A stretch of DNA of 64,000 nt from the NCBI GenBank assembly GCA_902786815.1, contig CADADV010000005.1, positions 160,857 through 224,856 on the forward strand, read 5' to 3'. The position numbers were made by a program, and so were the translations under genes. Origin of the DNA: an uncultured Eubacteriales bacterium (GTDB taxonomy: Bacteria; Bacillota; Clostridia; Peptostreptococcales; Anaerovoracaceae). Positions 56,008-63,460 of the stretch are shown here, in pieces. Within the stretch, counting starts at the first letter, position 1. Each line of letters starts with the position of its first letter. The notes under the pieces are model-generated. The model did not search any database. It was given only the letters and a program-made list of their open reading frames with translations, and was not told the origin of the DNA.

Positions 56008-56932
56008 TTGATTCTCCTTTGTCTGTTTTGTTTAGGATCTCCTCGGTCTTCCGGTTCATGCCGAGGTAGATCACATTGTCTATTATACCTTGATTCTTTC
56101 GAATATCAAGTGATCCTGTCTGCTGGCTGAGAACTGCCAGATACTGATAGAGGTTGAACTCCAGATCGCCGCGGATCCGCTCCCGGAATTGCTGCGGCGT
56201 TTCCACGTCCGGTGCAGTGTCCGAACCGGCATCGTGCGCGCTGGCAATGCCCCTGTATTCGAACCGGTACAGCAGCGGGTTGTAGGCGCCGCTTTCGATG
56301 TTCTCCTCGATGTCGTCGGCGGCGTCCATCAGGTATATCCACTTGCCCATATGGTACCCGATGCGTCCGAAGGTTTCGTGAAGTTCCTGCAGATCCGGAT
56401 ACAGAGCCCGCGCGCCTTCCCGGAAAATGACGTCCATGATCTTCGAAAAACTCTCCGCAGCTTCATCCAGACTCGCGCACTTGGCCTTTTCTAGACCGTT
56501 CAGCTTCGCCAGATTGATTTCGATGCCGTCGCACAGGGCAGGGTACTTCTTCTGCAGCTTCCGGTGCAGTTTTTTCAAAAGCCGCGCGGATGCTTTTGCA
56601 TAGAGCTTGCCTTCGTCCTGCGCGTCGTCGAGCATCTTGTACCAGGCGAGGATCAGCATCACGTCGCCGGCGTATTCCACAGCGCGGTTGCGGATGATCG
56701 TCTTGTCCTTGATGTGGTGCGCGATGCAGTGTTCCTGGACCGGCGCGTCCGGCGTTTCGTCAACGCACGCCAAAAGCAGTGCCAGAAAAGCAGCGTCGTA
56801 ACTGAGGACCATGCGCGGCAGATGGCCATACTCGGCGCCGATGTATTTGCACACGCCGCAGTAGTAGCCCATATATACTTCGTATTCCCGGACCTTGAGT
56901 TCCGGTTTGAAAATCTGCACGTAACCTAACAT
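55994..56932 (-). CDS. DUF5685-family protein
   Basis: 312 aa. MLGYVQIFKPELKVREYEVYMGYYCGVCKYIG with its CxxC and the following Asp/His-rich helical segments (SYDAAFLALLLA, MLILAWYKMLDDAQDEGK) fit DUF5685, an all-helical family of Clostridia usually beside J-domain genes. The acidic residues (DDAQD, DAADDIEEN) recall polyprenyl-synthase-like metal sites, but this is only a look-alike. Unknown role. It ends inside the DnaJ-like gene and starts 13 bases after the DUF815 gene. Confidence 0.8.
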   Translation of the reverse strand: MLGYVQIFKPELKVREYEVYMGYYCGVCKYIGAEYGHLPRMVLSYDAAFLALLLACVDETPDAPVQEHCIAHHIKDKTIIRNRAVEYAGDVMLILAWYKMLDDAQDEGKLYAKASARLLKKLHRKLQKKYPALCDGIEINLAKLNGLEKAKCASLDEAAESFSKIMDVIFREGARALYPDLQELHETFGRIGYHMGKWIYLMDAADDIEENIESGAYNPLLYRFEYRGIASAHDAGSDTAPDVETPQQFRERIRGDLEFNLYQYLAVLSQQTGSLDIRKNQGIIDNVIYLGMNRKTEEILNKTDKGESNESI

Positions 56933-56945
56933 TTTAGTTCTATCT

Positions 56946-58175
56946 TCATAACCCTATCTTCAGAAGCTCGATGAACTGGCGCGCTGTCCGCGGGCTTCTG
57001 CCGTTTCTGCGTATCGCAAAAGCCTCCGCTCTTTTCATGAGTTCCTCTTCGGAAATCTCGTCCTCGCCGTCGCCGACTGCGACGCCGTATTCATCCGCCA
57101 GAGAACGCACGATGGAAAGGTACTCATCCTTGCCGGGTTTGCTGAAGGTGATGGTGAGTCCGAAGCGGGCCGCGAGGCTCATGGTCTCCTGCATGGTGTC
57201 GTTCAGATGCAGGTCATCATCGAAGCCGGCGCCGCTCACGCGGTCGGATGCCGATTCGCGGACCAGATGGCGGCGGTTGCTCGTCGCGTAGATGACGGAG
57301 TTGCCGGTGCATCCGGTGATACTGCCTTCCAGGGTCGCCTTGAGGGCAGAGAAGTTATCATCGTTTCCTGCGAAACTCAGGTCGTCGATGAAGATGATGA
57401 ACTTGAGCGGATTCGACGCGATTTCCTCCATAACAGAAGGAATCTGGAAGAGCTGCTCTTTTTTCATCTCGATCAGACGCAGACCCTGATCAGCATACGC
57501 GTTTGCCACTGCCTTGATAGTGGAGCTTTTGCCTGTTCCCATGTCGCCGTAGAGGAGCATGTTGCTGGCGCCGCTGCCGCTCAGGAGGGCCTCCGTATTG
57601 CGGATGACGAGATCCCGCTCGCGCTTGTATTCAAAGAGCTGGTCGATGCTCTGCACATCCGGATGCGCGACGGGAACGATCTGTCCGTCCTCAACCCGGA
57701 AGAAGGTGTATTTCGCGTAGATGCCGTAGCCGGTCTGTGCGATGTCCGACAGCTTATGGGTGAAGTCCTTCACGAGGTTCAGGTCCGTCGTTTTCCACTT
57801 CGGAAGGGCAAGGCTGCTCTCCGGTGAATCGGAATCCAGCACCATCTGCCGGATCTCGGCAGAAGTCACGCCGGCGATTTCGCAGATCGTATTCAGCTCG
57901 CTTTTGACGGCCGCCGCGATTTCCGGATCGATTTTCTGCCCGGCTGCTACAGCCTTGACGTAAAAATTGTCATCCTCCAGAACGAGCTTGCGGATATACT
58001 CAGAAAAGTTCGCCCCTTCGGGGTAAAGCAGCGAAATGAAATCGCTGTATGCTGCGACGCTCCTCTCCTCGAGCAGTTTCCGCAGGGCGGCCACAGCCGC
58101 GTCTTCTCTGACATGGCGAAAGACAGCCAAAGAATCGATTTTTGTTTTCAGTTCGTTATATGCGTTTGCGCTCAT
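56946..58175 (-). CDS. DUF815 AAA+-type ATPase
   Basis: 409 aa, AAGGAGCC before the ATG. Walker A GDMGTGKSS (about residue 206) and Walker B KFIIFIDDLSF match DUF815, a P-loop ATPase family. It is first in the strand-wise group DUF815-DUF5685-DnaJ-membrane protein with short or overlapping spacings, so it is probably one operon. A promoter is expected in the 58176-58260 AT-rich stretch. Confidence 0.85.
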   Translation of the reverse strand: MSANAYNELKTKIDSLAVFRHVREDAAVAALRKLLEERSVAAYSDFISLLYPEGANFSEYIRKLVLEDDNFYVKAVAAGQKIDPEIAAAVKSELNTICEIAGVTSAEIRQMVLDSDSPESSLALPKWKTTDLNLVKDFTHKLSDIAQTGYGIYAKYTFFRVEDGQIVPVAHPDVQSIDQLFEYKRERDLVIRNTEALLSGSGASNMLLYGDMGTGKSSTIKAVANAYADQGLRLIEMKKEQLFQIPSVMEEIASNPLKFIIFIDDLSFAGNDDNFSALKATLEGSITGCTGNSVIYATSNRRHLVRESASDRVSGAGFDDDLHLNDTMQETMSLAARFGLTITFSKPGKDEYLSIVRSLADEYGVAVGDGEDEISEEELMKRAEAFAIRRNGRSPRTARQFIELLKIGL

Positions 58176-58279
58176 TGATCTGGCTCCTTAATTTCTCTTC
58201 TTTATTATTCTGCACAGATTATACAACAAAAAGCAAAAGTGGTTTAAAAACTTTTTTTGTACAAATTGCCCGGAATGGG

Positions 58280-58308
58280 TTGACACCAAAAGCTACGAGG
58301 GCTATTAT
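58280..58308 (+). promoter_or_regulatory. Promoter of short transcript
   Basis: TTGACA (58280-58285), 17 bases, TATTAT (58303-58308). It points toward a terminator only about 75 bases after the predicted start. Confidence 0.7.
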
Positions 58309-58315
58309 ATGAATG

Positions 58316-58409
58316 CGTTACTGATTTAATTCAATAAAGCAACCTGAATCAGTCTAGTAGCATAACATCTATCTTCTTGAATTGAGACCTTCGGGTCTCT
58401 TTTCATTTT
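58316..58409 (+). ncRNA. Candidate small RNA / terminated leader
   Basis: A strong promoter ending at 58308 is followed within about 95 bases by a classic terminator. In between, ACTGATT (58320-58326) pairs with AATCAGT (58347-58353) and no sensible reading frame appears. It is either a small RNA or an attenuated leader of the pseudouridine synthase gene, though that gene has its own -10. Confidence 0.55.
58384..58409 (+). terminator. Intrinsic terminator (TTCG tetraloop)
   Basis: GAGACC-TTCG-GGTCTC followed by TTTTCATTTT. Confidence 0.9.
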
Positions 58410-58417
58410 AAATGTGT

Positions 58418-58423
58418 TATACT
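58418..58423 (+). promoter_or_regulatory. -10 of pseudouridine synthase, leaderless
   Basis: TG-T-TATACT extended -10 with exactly 6 bases to the ATG at 58430 and no Shine-Dalgarno. Confidence 0.5.
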
Positions 58424-58429
58424 ACTTCC

Positions 58430-59134
58430 ATGAGACTGAATAAATACATCGCGTCAGCGGGCGTCTGCTCCCGGAGAAAAGCAGACGAGCTGATCGCCAA
58501 CGGAAATGTGAAAGTCAACGGCGCCGTCTGCCGGGAGATGGGGACGCAGGTCGAGGAGGGAGATGCGGTCTCCGTCAACGGCAAGATCATTGAAGCGGAT
58601 GCGGCCAAGGTCTACGTGGTCGTTAACAAGCCGCTTGGTTATATTACGTCCATGGATGATGACAAGAACCGCCCGACGGTGGCGGATCTCGTTTCAGACA
58701 TTCCGGAGCGTCTGTTTCCTGTGGGCCGTTTGGACTACAATACTACAGGCCTTCTGATCATGACCAACGACGGCGATCTCGCCTACGCGCTGACCCATCC
58801 CAAACACGAAGTCAGCAAAACTTACATCGCCACAGTTGCAGGCGTGGTTTCAAACGTCCGTCTTGCCAAGCTCCGCAAGGGAGTCGACATCGGAGGCTTC
58901 GTCACATCGCCGGCTAAGGTGCGCGTCCTGAAACAGAATCCTCGTTCCGCGGTCGTGGAGATCTCCATCCATGAAGGCAAAAACCGCCAGGTCCGCAAAA
59001 TGTTCGCCGCCGTCGGGAACAAAGTCCAGTCCCTGGAACGCGTCGCCATCGGCGACATCCGCCTCGGCCGGCTCCTGCAGGGCCACTACCGCAAACTCAC
59101 CCGCGCCGAGATCGAGTACCTCAAGTCCCTGTAA
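58430..59134 (+). CDS. rluB: Pseudouridine synthase, RsuA/RluB family
   Basis: 234 aa from ATG 58430 (MRLNKYIASAG). An S4 RNA-binding domain (residues 1-60) and the RsuA/RluB catalytic core GRLDYNTTGLLIMTNDGDLA with the Asp nucleophile (about residue 105). It isomerises a specific uridine of 23S or 16S rRNA. Assignment between RluB and RsuA is not firm. The preceding -10 lies 6 bases before the ATG. Confidence 0.9.
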   Translation: MRLNKYIASAGVCSRRKADELIANGNVKVNGAVCREMGTQVEEGDAVSVNGKIIEADAAKVYVVVNKPLGYITSMDDDKNRPTVADLVSDIPERLFPVGRLDYNTTGLLIMTNDGDLAYALTHPKHEVSKTYIATVAGVVSNVRLAKLRKGVDIGGFVTSPAKVRVLKQNPRSAVVEISIHEGKNRQVRKMFAAVGNKVQSLERVAIGDIRLGRLLQGHYRKLTRAEIEYLKSL

Positions 59135-59142
59135 GCATGGAA

Positions 59143-59251
59143 CTGCAGCAGAGTGCCGCGGGTGCAGTGAACGTTTTCCGCAGGAGCTGGAAGAGGGAAC
59201 CAACGAGCTGCGACAGACGTGGCGGGTGCGACGAACGATTTCCACAGGAGC
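59143..59251. repeat. Imperfect tandem repeat, about 64-bp unit
   Basis: The stretch 59143-59187 and the stretch 59208-59251 align: both contain GCGGGTGC, then GAACG, TTTCC and CAGGAGC in the same order. Probably a local duplication in the gap after rluB. Confidence 0.6.
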
Positions 59252-59277
59252 GTTACGAGAACAGACGAAACGAACAT

Positions 59278-59342
59278 AGACAAAAGCAAAACCCAGAGAT
59301 TGTCTGAGCCGCAAGGCGAGTTTCTCTGGGTTTCTTTTGTCT
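59278..59342. terminator. Bidirectional terminator, rluB/kal
   Basis: AGACAAAAG-AAACCCAGAGA pairs with TCTCTGGGTTT-CTTTTGTCT (one bulge each), a long stem with T-runs on both strands between the convergent rluB and kal genes. Confidence 0.85.
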
Positions 59343-59419
59343 GTGAGTGAGTCGTTGTGATCGTTCGCGACGAGGACTTAGTGAGTCGTATCCGCCGCGC
59401 TCTGTCTCAATCGAGTCGC

Positions 59420-59809
59420 TTATTTTCTCTTCATCTCTTTCGGTGTCACGCAAGTTCCGGAAGCTCTTGCAACGATGATCGGCTCTTCCAGGAAGTCAGC
59501 AGCGGAATCGTTGATGTCTTTTCTGGAAACGATGACCTTTCTTGCTTCGAAAGTCATGTGTCTTGAAGTGTTGCCGATCTTGTCGATCTCGCCGTAAGCT
59601 TCGATGTAGTCGCCGGCATAAGTCGGAGCCAGGAACTCTACATTATCATAAGCGCAGAACAGACCTTCGTCTCCGTCCAGCTTGATCAGCAGCTCGGTAG
59701 CAACGTCACCAAAGAGGTGTACCATGTGTGCGCCGTCAACCAGTTCTCCGCCGTAGTGAGCATCCTTTGCAGACATTCTGAGTCTCAGTGTTGAAGTAAT
59801 TTTTTCCAT
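59420..59809 (-). CDS. kal: 3-Aminobutyryl-CoA ammonia lyase
   Basis: 129 aa from ATG 59809; AAAGGAGA lies 6 bases upstream, so the in-frame ATG at 59827 is not the start. The hot-dog fold segments ([39 protein letters not shown]) match Kal, which removes ammonia from 3-aminobutyryl-CoA to give crotonyl-CoA in clostridial lysine fermentation. The small size is right for the family. It has its own sigma-54 promoter, divergent from the regulator gene. Confidence 0.88.
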   Translation of the reverse strand: MEKITSTLRLRMSAKDAHYGGELVDGAHMVHLFGDVATELLIKLDGDEGLFCAYDNVEFLAPTYAGDYIEAYGEIDKIGNTSRHMTFEARKVIVSRKDINDSAADFLEEPIIVARASGTCVTPKEMKRK

Positions 59810-59874
59810 CTTGAATCTCCTTTTCATATTATTGATAAAAAAGTGTGTACTGTTTTTGCACTGCGATTATATAT

Positions 59875-59891
59875 TGCAAAACCAATGCCAA
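59875..59891 (-). promoter_or_regulatory. Sigma-54 promoter of kal
   Basis: Minus strand TTGGCA-TTGGTTTT-GCA: the -24 GG and -12 GC dinucleotides are exactly 12 bases apart, matching the TGGCAC-N5-TTGCA consensus closely. Start predicted near 59864, about 55 bases before the gene. Confidence 0.8.
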
Positions 59892-59918
59892 GCGTTTATC
59901 ATATGAATCAGAGGAAAA

Positions 59919-59936
59919 CGAACCGATTTCGGTTCG
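59919..59936. promoter_or_regulatory. Activator palindrome CGAACCGA/TCGGTTCG
   Basis: Perfect 8-bp arms with a TT spacer. It lies about 64 bases upstream of the predicted kal start and 15 bases before the regulator's start codon. The same palindrome with AA spacer recurs at 62057. Confidence 0.8.
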
Positions 59937-59950
59937 GGAGGAAAAGGAAA

Positions 59951-62017
59951 ATGAACACATTTGGAATTGACAGGTCCCTGACGCCGCGCCGTACGTTTAC
60001 GCCGCTGGCATGGGAACTGGATAACAGCAGCCAGCTGAAAAGCGGCGAAGTCAGGATCGCTTTGGGAAAGGTTCATGTGGAAGGGACCAGTTTCCGGCAG
60101 ATCTGCCAGGAGGCGGGCAACGACGAGGAACAGATCAAAGAGAAGATCAAGGACATCGTTATCCGCAGGGGCAAACTACACAACCCGGTCACTGACACGG
60201 GCGGGCTCTTCTGCGGAGTCATAGAGGAAATCGACGGTGATTATCCGAACACCAAAGGCTTGAAGCCCGGGGATGAAGTCATCTGCAACTCTTCGCTGGC
60301 CGGCATTCCCATGTACATCGATAAGATTACAAGCATCGACAAGGTCTACCCGCAGTTCGACGCGGAAGGGTACGCCATCTCGCTGCCCGGCATGCCTATC
60401 GTCAAACGGCCTAAGGATATCCCCATAGGCCTTCTTATGTTTACGCTCAACGAATCGGGAACGATCTACAAAGTTTCGAAGGAAGCAAAGAACAAGAAAC
60501 GGTTCGCGGTTCTTGCAAACAATGTGATCATGGCGACCATTTACGGGTATACGATCCGGAAAGCGGCGGGGGAAGACGCAGAGATCTTTTGCCTGCTGGA
60601 CAGGAATACGCCGGTGGCGATGAAAGGTCCCGGTATAGAGAGGCTCAAGGCGGAGGTTTTCACAGACCTTTTCTATGTTAACATGATGCGGCCGGCCGAG
60701 TGCCTGAAACAGTTTGACGGAAAACAGCAGGTGGATATGGTCGTGAACTGCGCTGACGTTCCGGGAGCTGAGACCATCAGCGTCGTGGCGGCGAAATCCG
60801 GCGGGACGCTGATTTTTGCCAACTTCAACAGCAATTACAACATCGCGCTGTATGTCACTGAGGCGACATCCAAAGATCTGCAGATCAAATGCGCCGACGG
60901 TTATCTGGAACAGTACGATGAATTCGACTTCGAGATCGTCAGGGAGCTGGCGCCGTATATTGAGGGCAGTCTAGTGCCGCGGGAAAAGACTGTCCGGGGC
61001 GGACAGCGGTCGGAAGTCGACCGGGAGATCCTGCAGCAGTACACCCAGCATAATCTGGAGGAAGCGGAGGACTTCGTGTCCGTCAGCTCCCGCATGCAGT
61101 CGGTGCTCGATGAGATCATGAGCGTATCCAAGTACGACTGCAATGTTCTCATCACCGGTGAAACAGGCGTCGGCAAAGAAAAAGTCGCGAATATCATACA
61201 GAAAAACAGCCGTCGCAAGATGCAGCCCTTCGTCAAGATCAACTGCGCGTCCATCTCCCCGAACCTCATCGAATCCGAGTTCTTCGGGTATGAGAAGGGC
61301 GCCTTCACAGGCGCGGACAGCAAAGGCAAGATCGGCTATTTCGAAGCGGCGGACAACGGCATCATATTCCTGGACGAAGTGGGGGAACTGCCTATGGATA
61401 TGCAGGCGAAACTGCTGCGTGTCATACAGGACGGTGAGTTTCTCAAGGTCGGCGGAACAAGGCCGGTGAAAACGGACGTCAGGATCATTTCCGCGACAAA
61501 TAAGGACCTTGAGGACCTTGTGGAGAAGCGGGTGTTCCGGCGGGATCTATACTACAGACTCAATGTTTTCCCGATCAAAGTTCCCGCACTTGACGAACGG
61601 ACGGAAGACATCCCGCATCTGGCTGAGAGCTTTGTGCGGAAATACAATGAGAAGTTCGGTTTGAGCAAGTACATTGACGAGGATGCCAAGGAGAGACTGG
61701 CGTCCCACAAATGGCCGGGGAATATCAGGGAACTGGAAAACGTCGTGCAGAGGCTGCTGATCGGCAGCAGCGGCGACGCAATCACGGTCATGGACGTGGT
61801 CAAGGAGTTGGACAGAGACCTGATCAAGGGAATCGATGCGGCGTCACCTGACGCAGACGACGAAGGAAACATCGATCTGACAAGCATGGTGGAAGCTTTT
61901 GAGAAAAACATCATCCGTCAGGCCTGCGAGAAATACGGGTCCACCCGCAAGGCCGCAAAAGCAATCGGAATTTCCCAGACCCAGTTCGTCAGAAAAAAGA
62001 ATAAATACGGGCTGTAA
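59951..62017 (+). CDS. Sigma-54 activator with Kdd-like sensor domain
   Basis: 688 aa from ATG 59951 (AGGAAAA site). Residues 1 to about 345 align along their length with Kdd (62368): both share KDIV-x3-GK-x2-NP and the GG-I-G-x-I-EEI pattern, but the dinucleotide loop GGGGKSG of Kdd is replaced by VLANNVIM, so NAD binding is probably lost. The AAA+ domain follows (about 375-610): Walker A GETGVGKE (about 401), GAFTGA (about 450) that contacts sigma-54, and Walker B IIFLDEVGEL. A Fis-type HTH ends the protein (KAAKAIGISQTQFVRKKNK). It probably senses a lysine-pathway metabolite and drives kal and kdd-kamA. Confidence 0.92.
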   Translation: MNTFGIDRSLTPRRTFTPLAWELDNSSQLKSGEVRIALGKVHVEGTSFRQICQEAGNDEEQIKEKIKDIVIRRGKLHNPVTDTGGLFCGVIEEIDGDYPNTKGLKPGDEVICNSSLAGIPMYIDKITSIDKVYPQFDAEGYAISLPGMPIVKRPKDIPIGLLMFTLNESGTIYKVSKEAKNKKRFAVLANNVIMATIYGYTIRKAAGEDAEIFCLLDRNTPVAMKGPGIERLKAEVFTDLFYVNMMRPAECLKQFDGKQQVDMVVNCADVPGAETISVVAAKSGGTLIFANFNSNYNIALYVTEATSKDLQIKCADGYLEQYDEFDFEIVRELAPYIEGSLVPREKTVRGGQRSEVDREILQQYTQHNLEEAEDFVSVSSRMQSVLDEIMSVSKYDCNVLITGETGVGKEKVANIIQKNSRRKMQPFVKINCASISPNLIESEFFGYEKGAFTGADSKGKIGYFEAADNGIIFLDEVGELPMDMQAKLLRVIQDGEFLKVGGTRPVKTDVRIISATNKDLEDLVEKRVFRRDLYYRLNVFPIKVPALDERTEDIPHLAESFVRKYNEKFGLSKYIDEDAKERLASHKWPGNIRELENVVQRLLIGSSGDAITVMDVVKELDRDLIKGIDAASPDADDEGNIDLTSMVEAFEKNIIRQACEKYGSTRKAAKAIGISQTQFVRKKNKYGL

Positions 62018-62056
62018 GACGTCTGGCCAAATAACACGATAACGCCTTAACACAAT

Positions 62057-62076
62057 GCGAACCGAAATCGGTTCGC
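62057..62076. promoter_or_regulatory. Activator palindrome GCGAACCGA/TCGGTTCGC, also terminator-like
   Basis: Perfect 9-bp arms with AA centre, the same core as at 59919. It stands about 218 bases before the predicted kdd start, a usual distance for a sigma-54 enhancer site. It is followed by GTTTTTT and so could also end the regulator transcript. Confidence 0.8.
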
Positions 62077-62090
62077 GTTTTTTGTGTTTA

Positions 62091-62106
62091 GAACACGTTT
62101 CGGTTC
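62091..62106. promoter_or_regulatory. Second, degenerate activator site
   Basis: GAAC-8-GTTC with the same spacing as the perfect sites and a TCGGTTC right half. Its centre is 32 bases (three turns) from the first site, suited to cooperative binding. Confidence 0.6.
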
Positions 62107-62257
62107 AATAATTGACAAAAAATTGACAAAAACAGGACGTGATCGGGAAGCATAACCGGCCGGAAGGAGCGGCAGATACCCAAATAATGGCGAAATCCCA
62201 AGCGGGAAGGGGCTGAAACAGTGTTGACAGGGTATTGAGAGGCCTGAAATCAACCGG

Positions 62258-62274
62258 TTGGCACGCATATTGCT
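62258..62274 (+). promoter_or_regulatory. Sigma-54 promoter of kdd-kamA
   Basis: TTGGCACGCATATTGCT matches the -24/-12 consensus (TGGCACG-N4-TTGCW) at every conserved base, with the GG and GC 12 bases apart. Start predicted near 62286. Confidence 0.93.
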
Positions 62275-62299
62275 AAATAATTAACATAACGTTAAAGTT

Positions 62300-62333
62300 G
62301 CCTTTGCATCAAAGGCGGGCCTTGAGCAAAGGC
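62300..62333 (+). promoter_or_regulatory. Leader hairpins before kdd
   Basis: GCCTTTG (62300-62306) pairs with CAAAGGC (62310-62316); alternatively GCCTT (62319-62323) pairs with AAGGC (62329-62333), and the last CAAAGGC can also pair with the first arm. Probably a stability or attenuation structure. Confidence 0.45.
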
Positions 62334-62367
62334 TGAAATACAAATAATATTTTTTAGGAGGAACATC

Positions 62368-63429
62368 ATGAAAAAAGGTAATCCGTACGGAACACACAGA
62401 GTTATTTCACCGAAGGGCGTTCTGCCGCAGCCAGCAGACGTTGTCGACAACACAATGGAAATCTATGACAACGAGATCCTGATCGACGTTAAGACACTGA
62501 ACATCGACTCCGCTTCCTTCACAGAGATCTGCAAGCAGGTCCTGGGCAAGAAGCCGGCTGAGATCGAAACGCAGGAAGATAAGGACAAGGTTGCACAGTG
62601 CATGAAGGACATCGTTGCTAAGGCCGGAAAGCACAAGAACCCTTGGACTGGTTCAGGCGGAATGCTGATCGGAACCGTTAAGGAAATCGGACCGGAGTGG
62701 AAGGGCGACCTGAAGGTTGGCGACAAGATCGCTACACTGGTATCCCTGTCACTGACACCGCTGGTGATCGAAGAGATCCACGAGATGAGACCGGCAATCG
62801 ACCAGGTCGACATCACCGGACAGGCGATCCTGTTCCAGAGCGGCATCTATGCTAAGCTGCCTGATGATATGCCGGAAGGTCTCGCACTTTCAGCACTGGA
62901 CGTTGCTGGCGCTCCTGCACAGACAGGCAAGCTGGTTCAGCAGGGACAGAAAGTCCTCGTAATCGGCGGTGGCGGCAAGTCAGGTCTGCTGTGCCTCTAC
63001 GAAGCAAAGAAGAGAGCCGGCGTAACAGGTCTGGTTGTATGCGCGGCTGGTTCACAGAAATCAGAAGACAGAGCAAGAGCTCTCGACCTGGCAGACGAAT
63101 ACTTCCACATGGACGCATCTGATGCAGTAGGAATGTATGAGAAGGCTATGGAACTGACCGGCGGCGAACTGTATGACGTAGTCATCAACTGCGTATCCAT
63201 CGAGAACACTGAGATGGGCTCCATCCTGAGCTGCAAGGACGACGGAACAGTTTACTTCTTCTCCATGGCTACAAGCTTCACAAAGGCTGCCCTGGGTGCA
63301 GAAGGCGTTGGCAAGGACGTCAACATGATCGTCGGCAACGGCTACACAAAGGGCCATGCAGAAATCACTCTGCAGGAGCTGAGAGAGCATGAAGGCCTCA
63401 GAAAGCTCTTCGAAGAAATGTATGCGTAA
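62368..63429 (+). CDS. kdd: L-erythro-3,5-diaminohexanoate dehydrogenase
   Basis: 353 aa, AGGAGGA before the ATG. A dinucleotide-binding loop VIGGGGKSGLL (about residue 200), preceded by the GROES-like half (VGDKIATLVSLSLTPL), fits the Kdd family. It oxidises 3,5-diaminohexanoate to 5-amino-3-oxohexanoate with NAD+ in lysine fermentation. It heads the operon under a sigma-54 promoter; kamA follows 31 bases later. Codon use is strongly biased, as in highly expressed genes of this window. Confidence 0.93.
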   Translation: MKKGNPYGTHRVISPKGVLPQPADVVDNTMEIYDNEILIDVKTLNIDSASFTEICKQVLGKKPAEIETQEDKDKVAQCMKDIVAKAGKHKNPWTGSGGMLIGTVKEIGPEWKGDLKVGDKIATLVSLSLTPLVIEEIHEMRPAIDQVDITGQAILFQSGIYAKLPDDMPEGLALSALDVAGAPAQTGKLVQQGQKVLVIGGGGKSGLLCLYEAKKRAGVTGLVVCAAGSQKSEDRARALDLADEYFHMDASDAVGMYEKAMELTGGELYDVVINCVSIENTEMGSILSCKDDGTVYFFSMATSFTKAALGAEGVGKDVNMIVGNGYTKGHAEITLQELREHEGLRKLFEEMYA

Positions 63430-63460
63430 GCAAGTAAGATAGGATGTAAAGGAGAATACT

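Noticed and set aside
62057-62085. Perfect palindrome as only a terminator of the regulator gene
   Set aside because: The identical core at 59919 lies between divergent starts where no terminator is needed, so a protein-binding site is the better common explanation.
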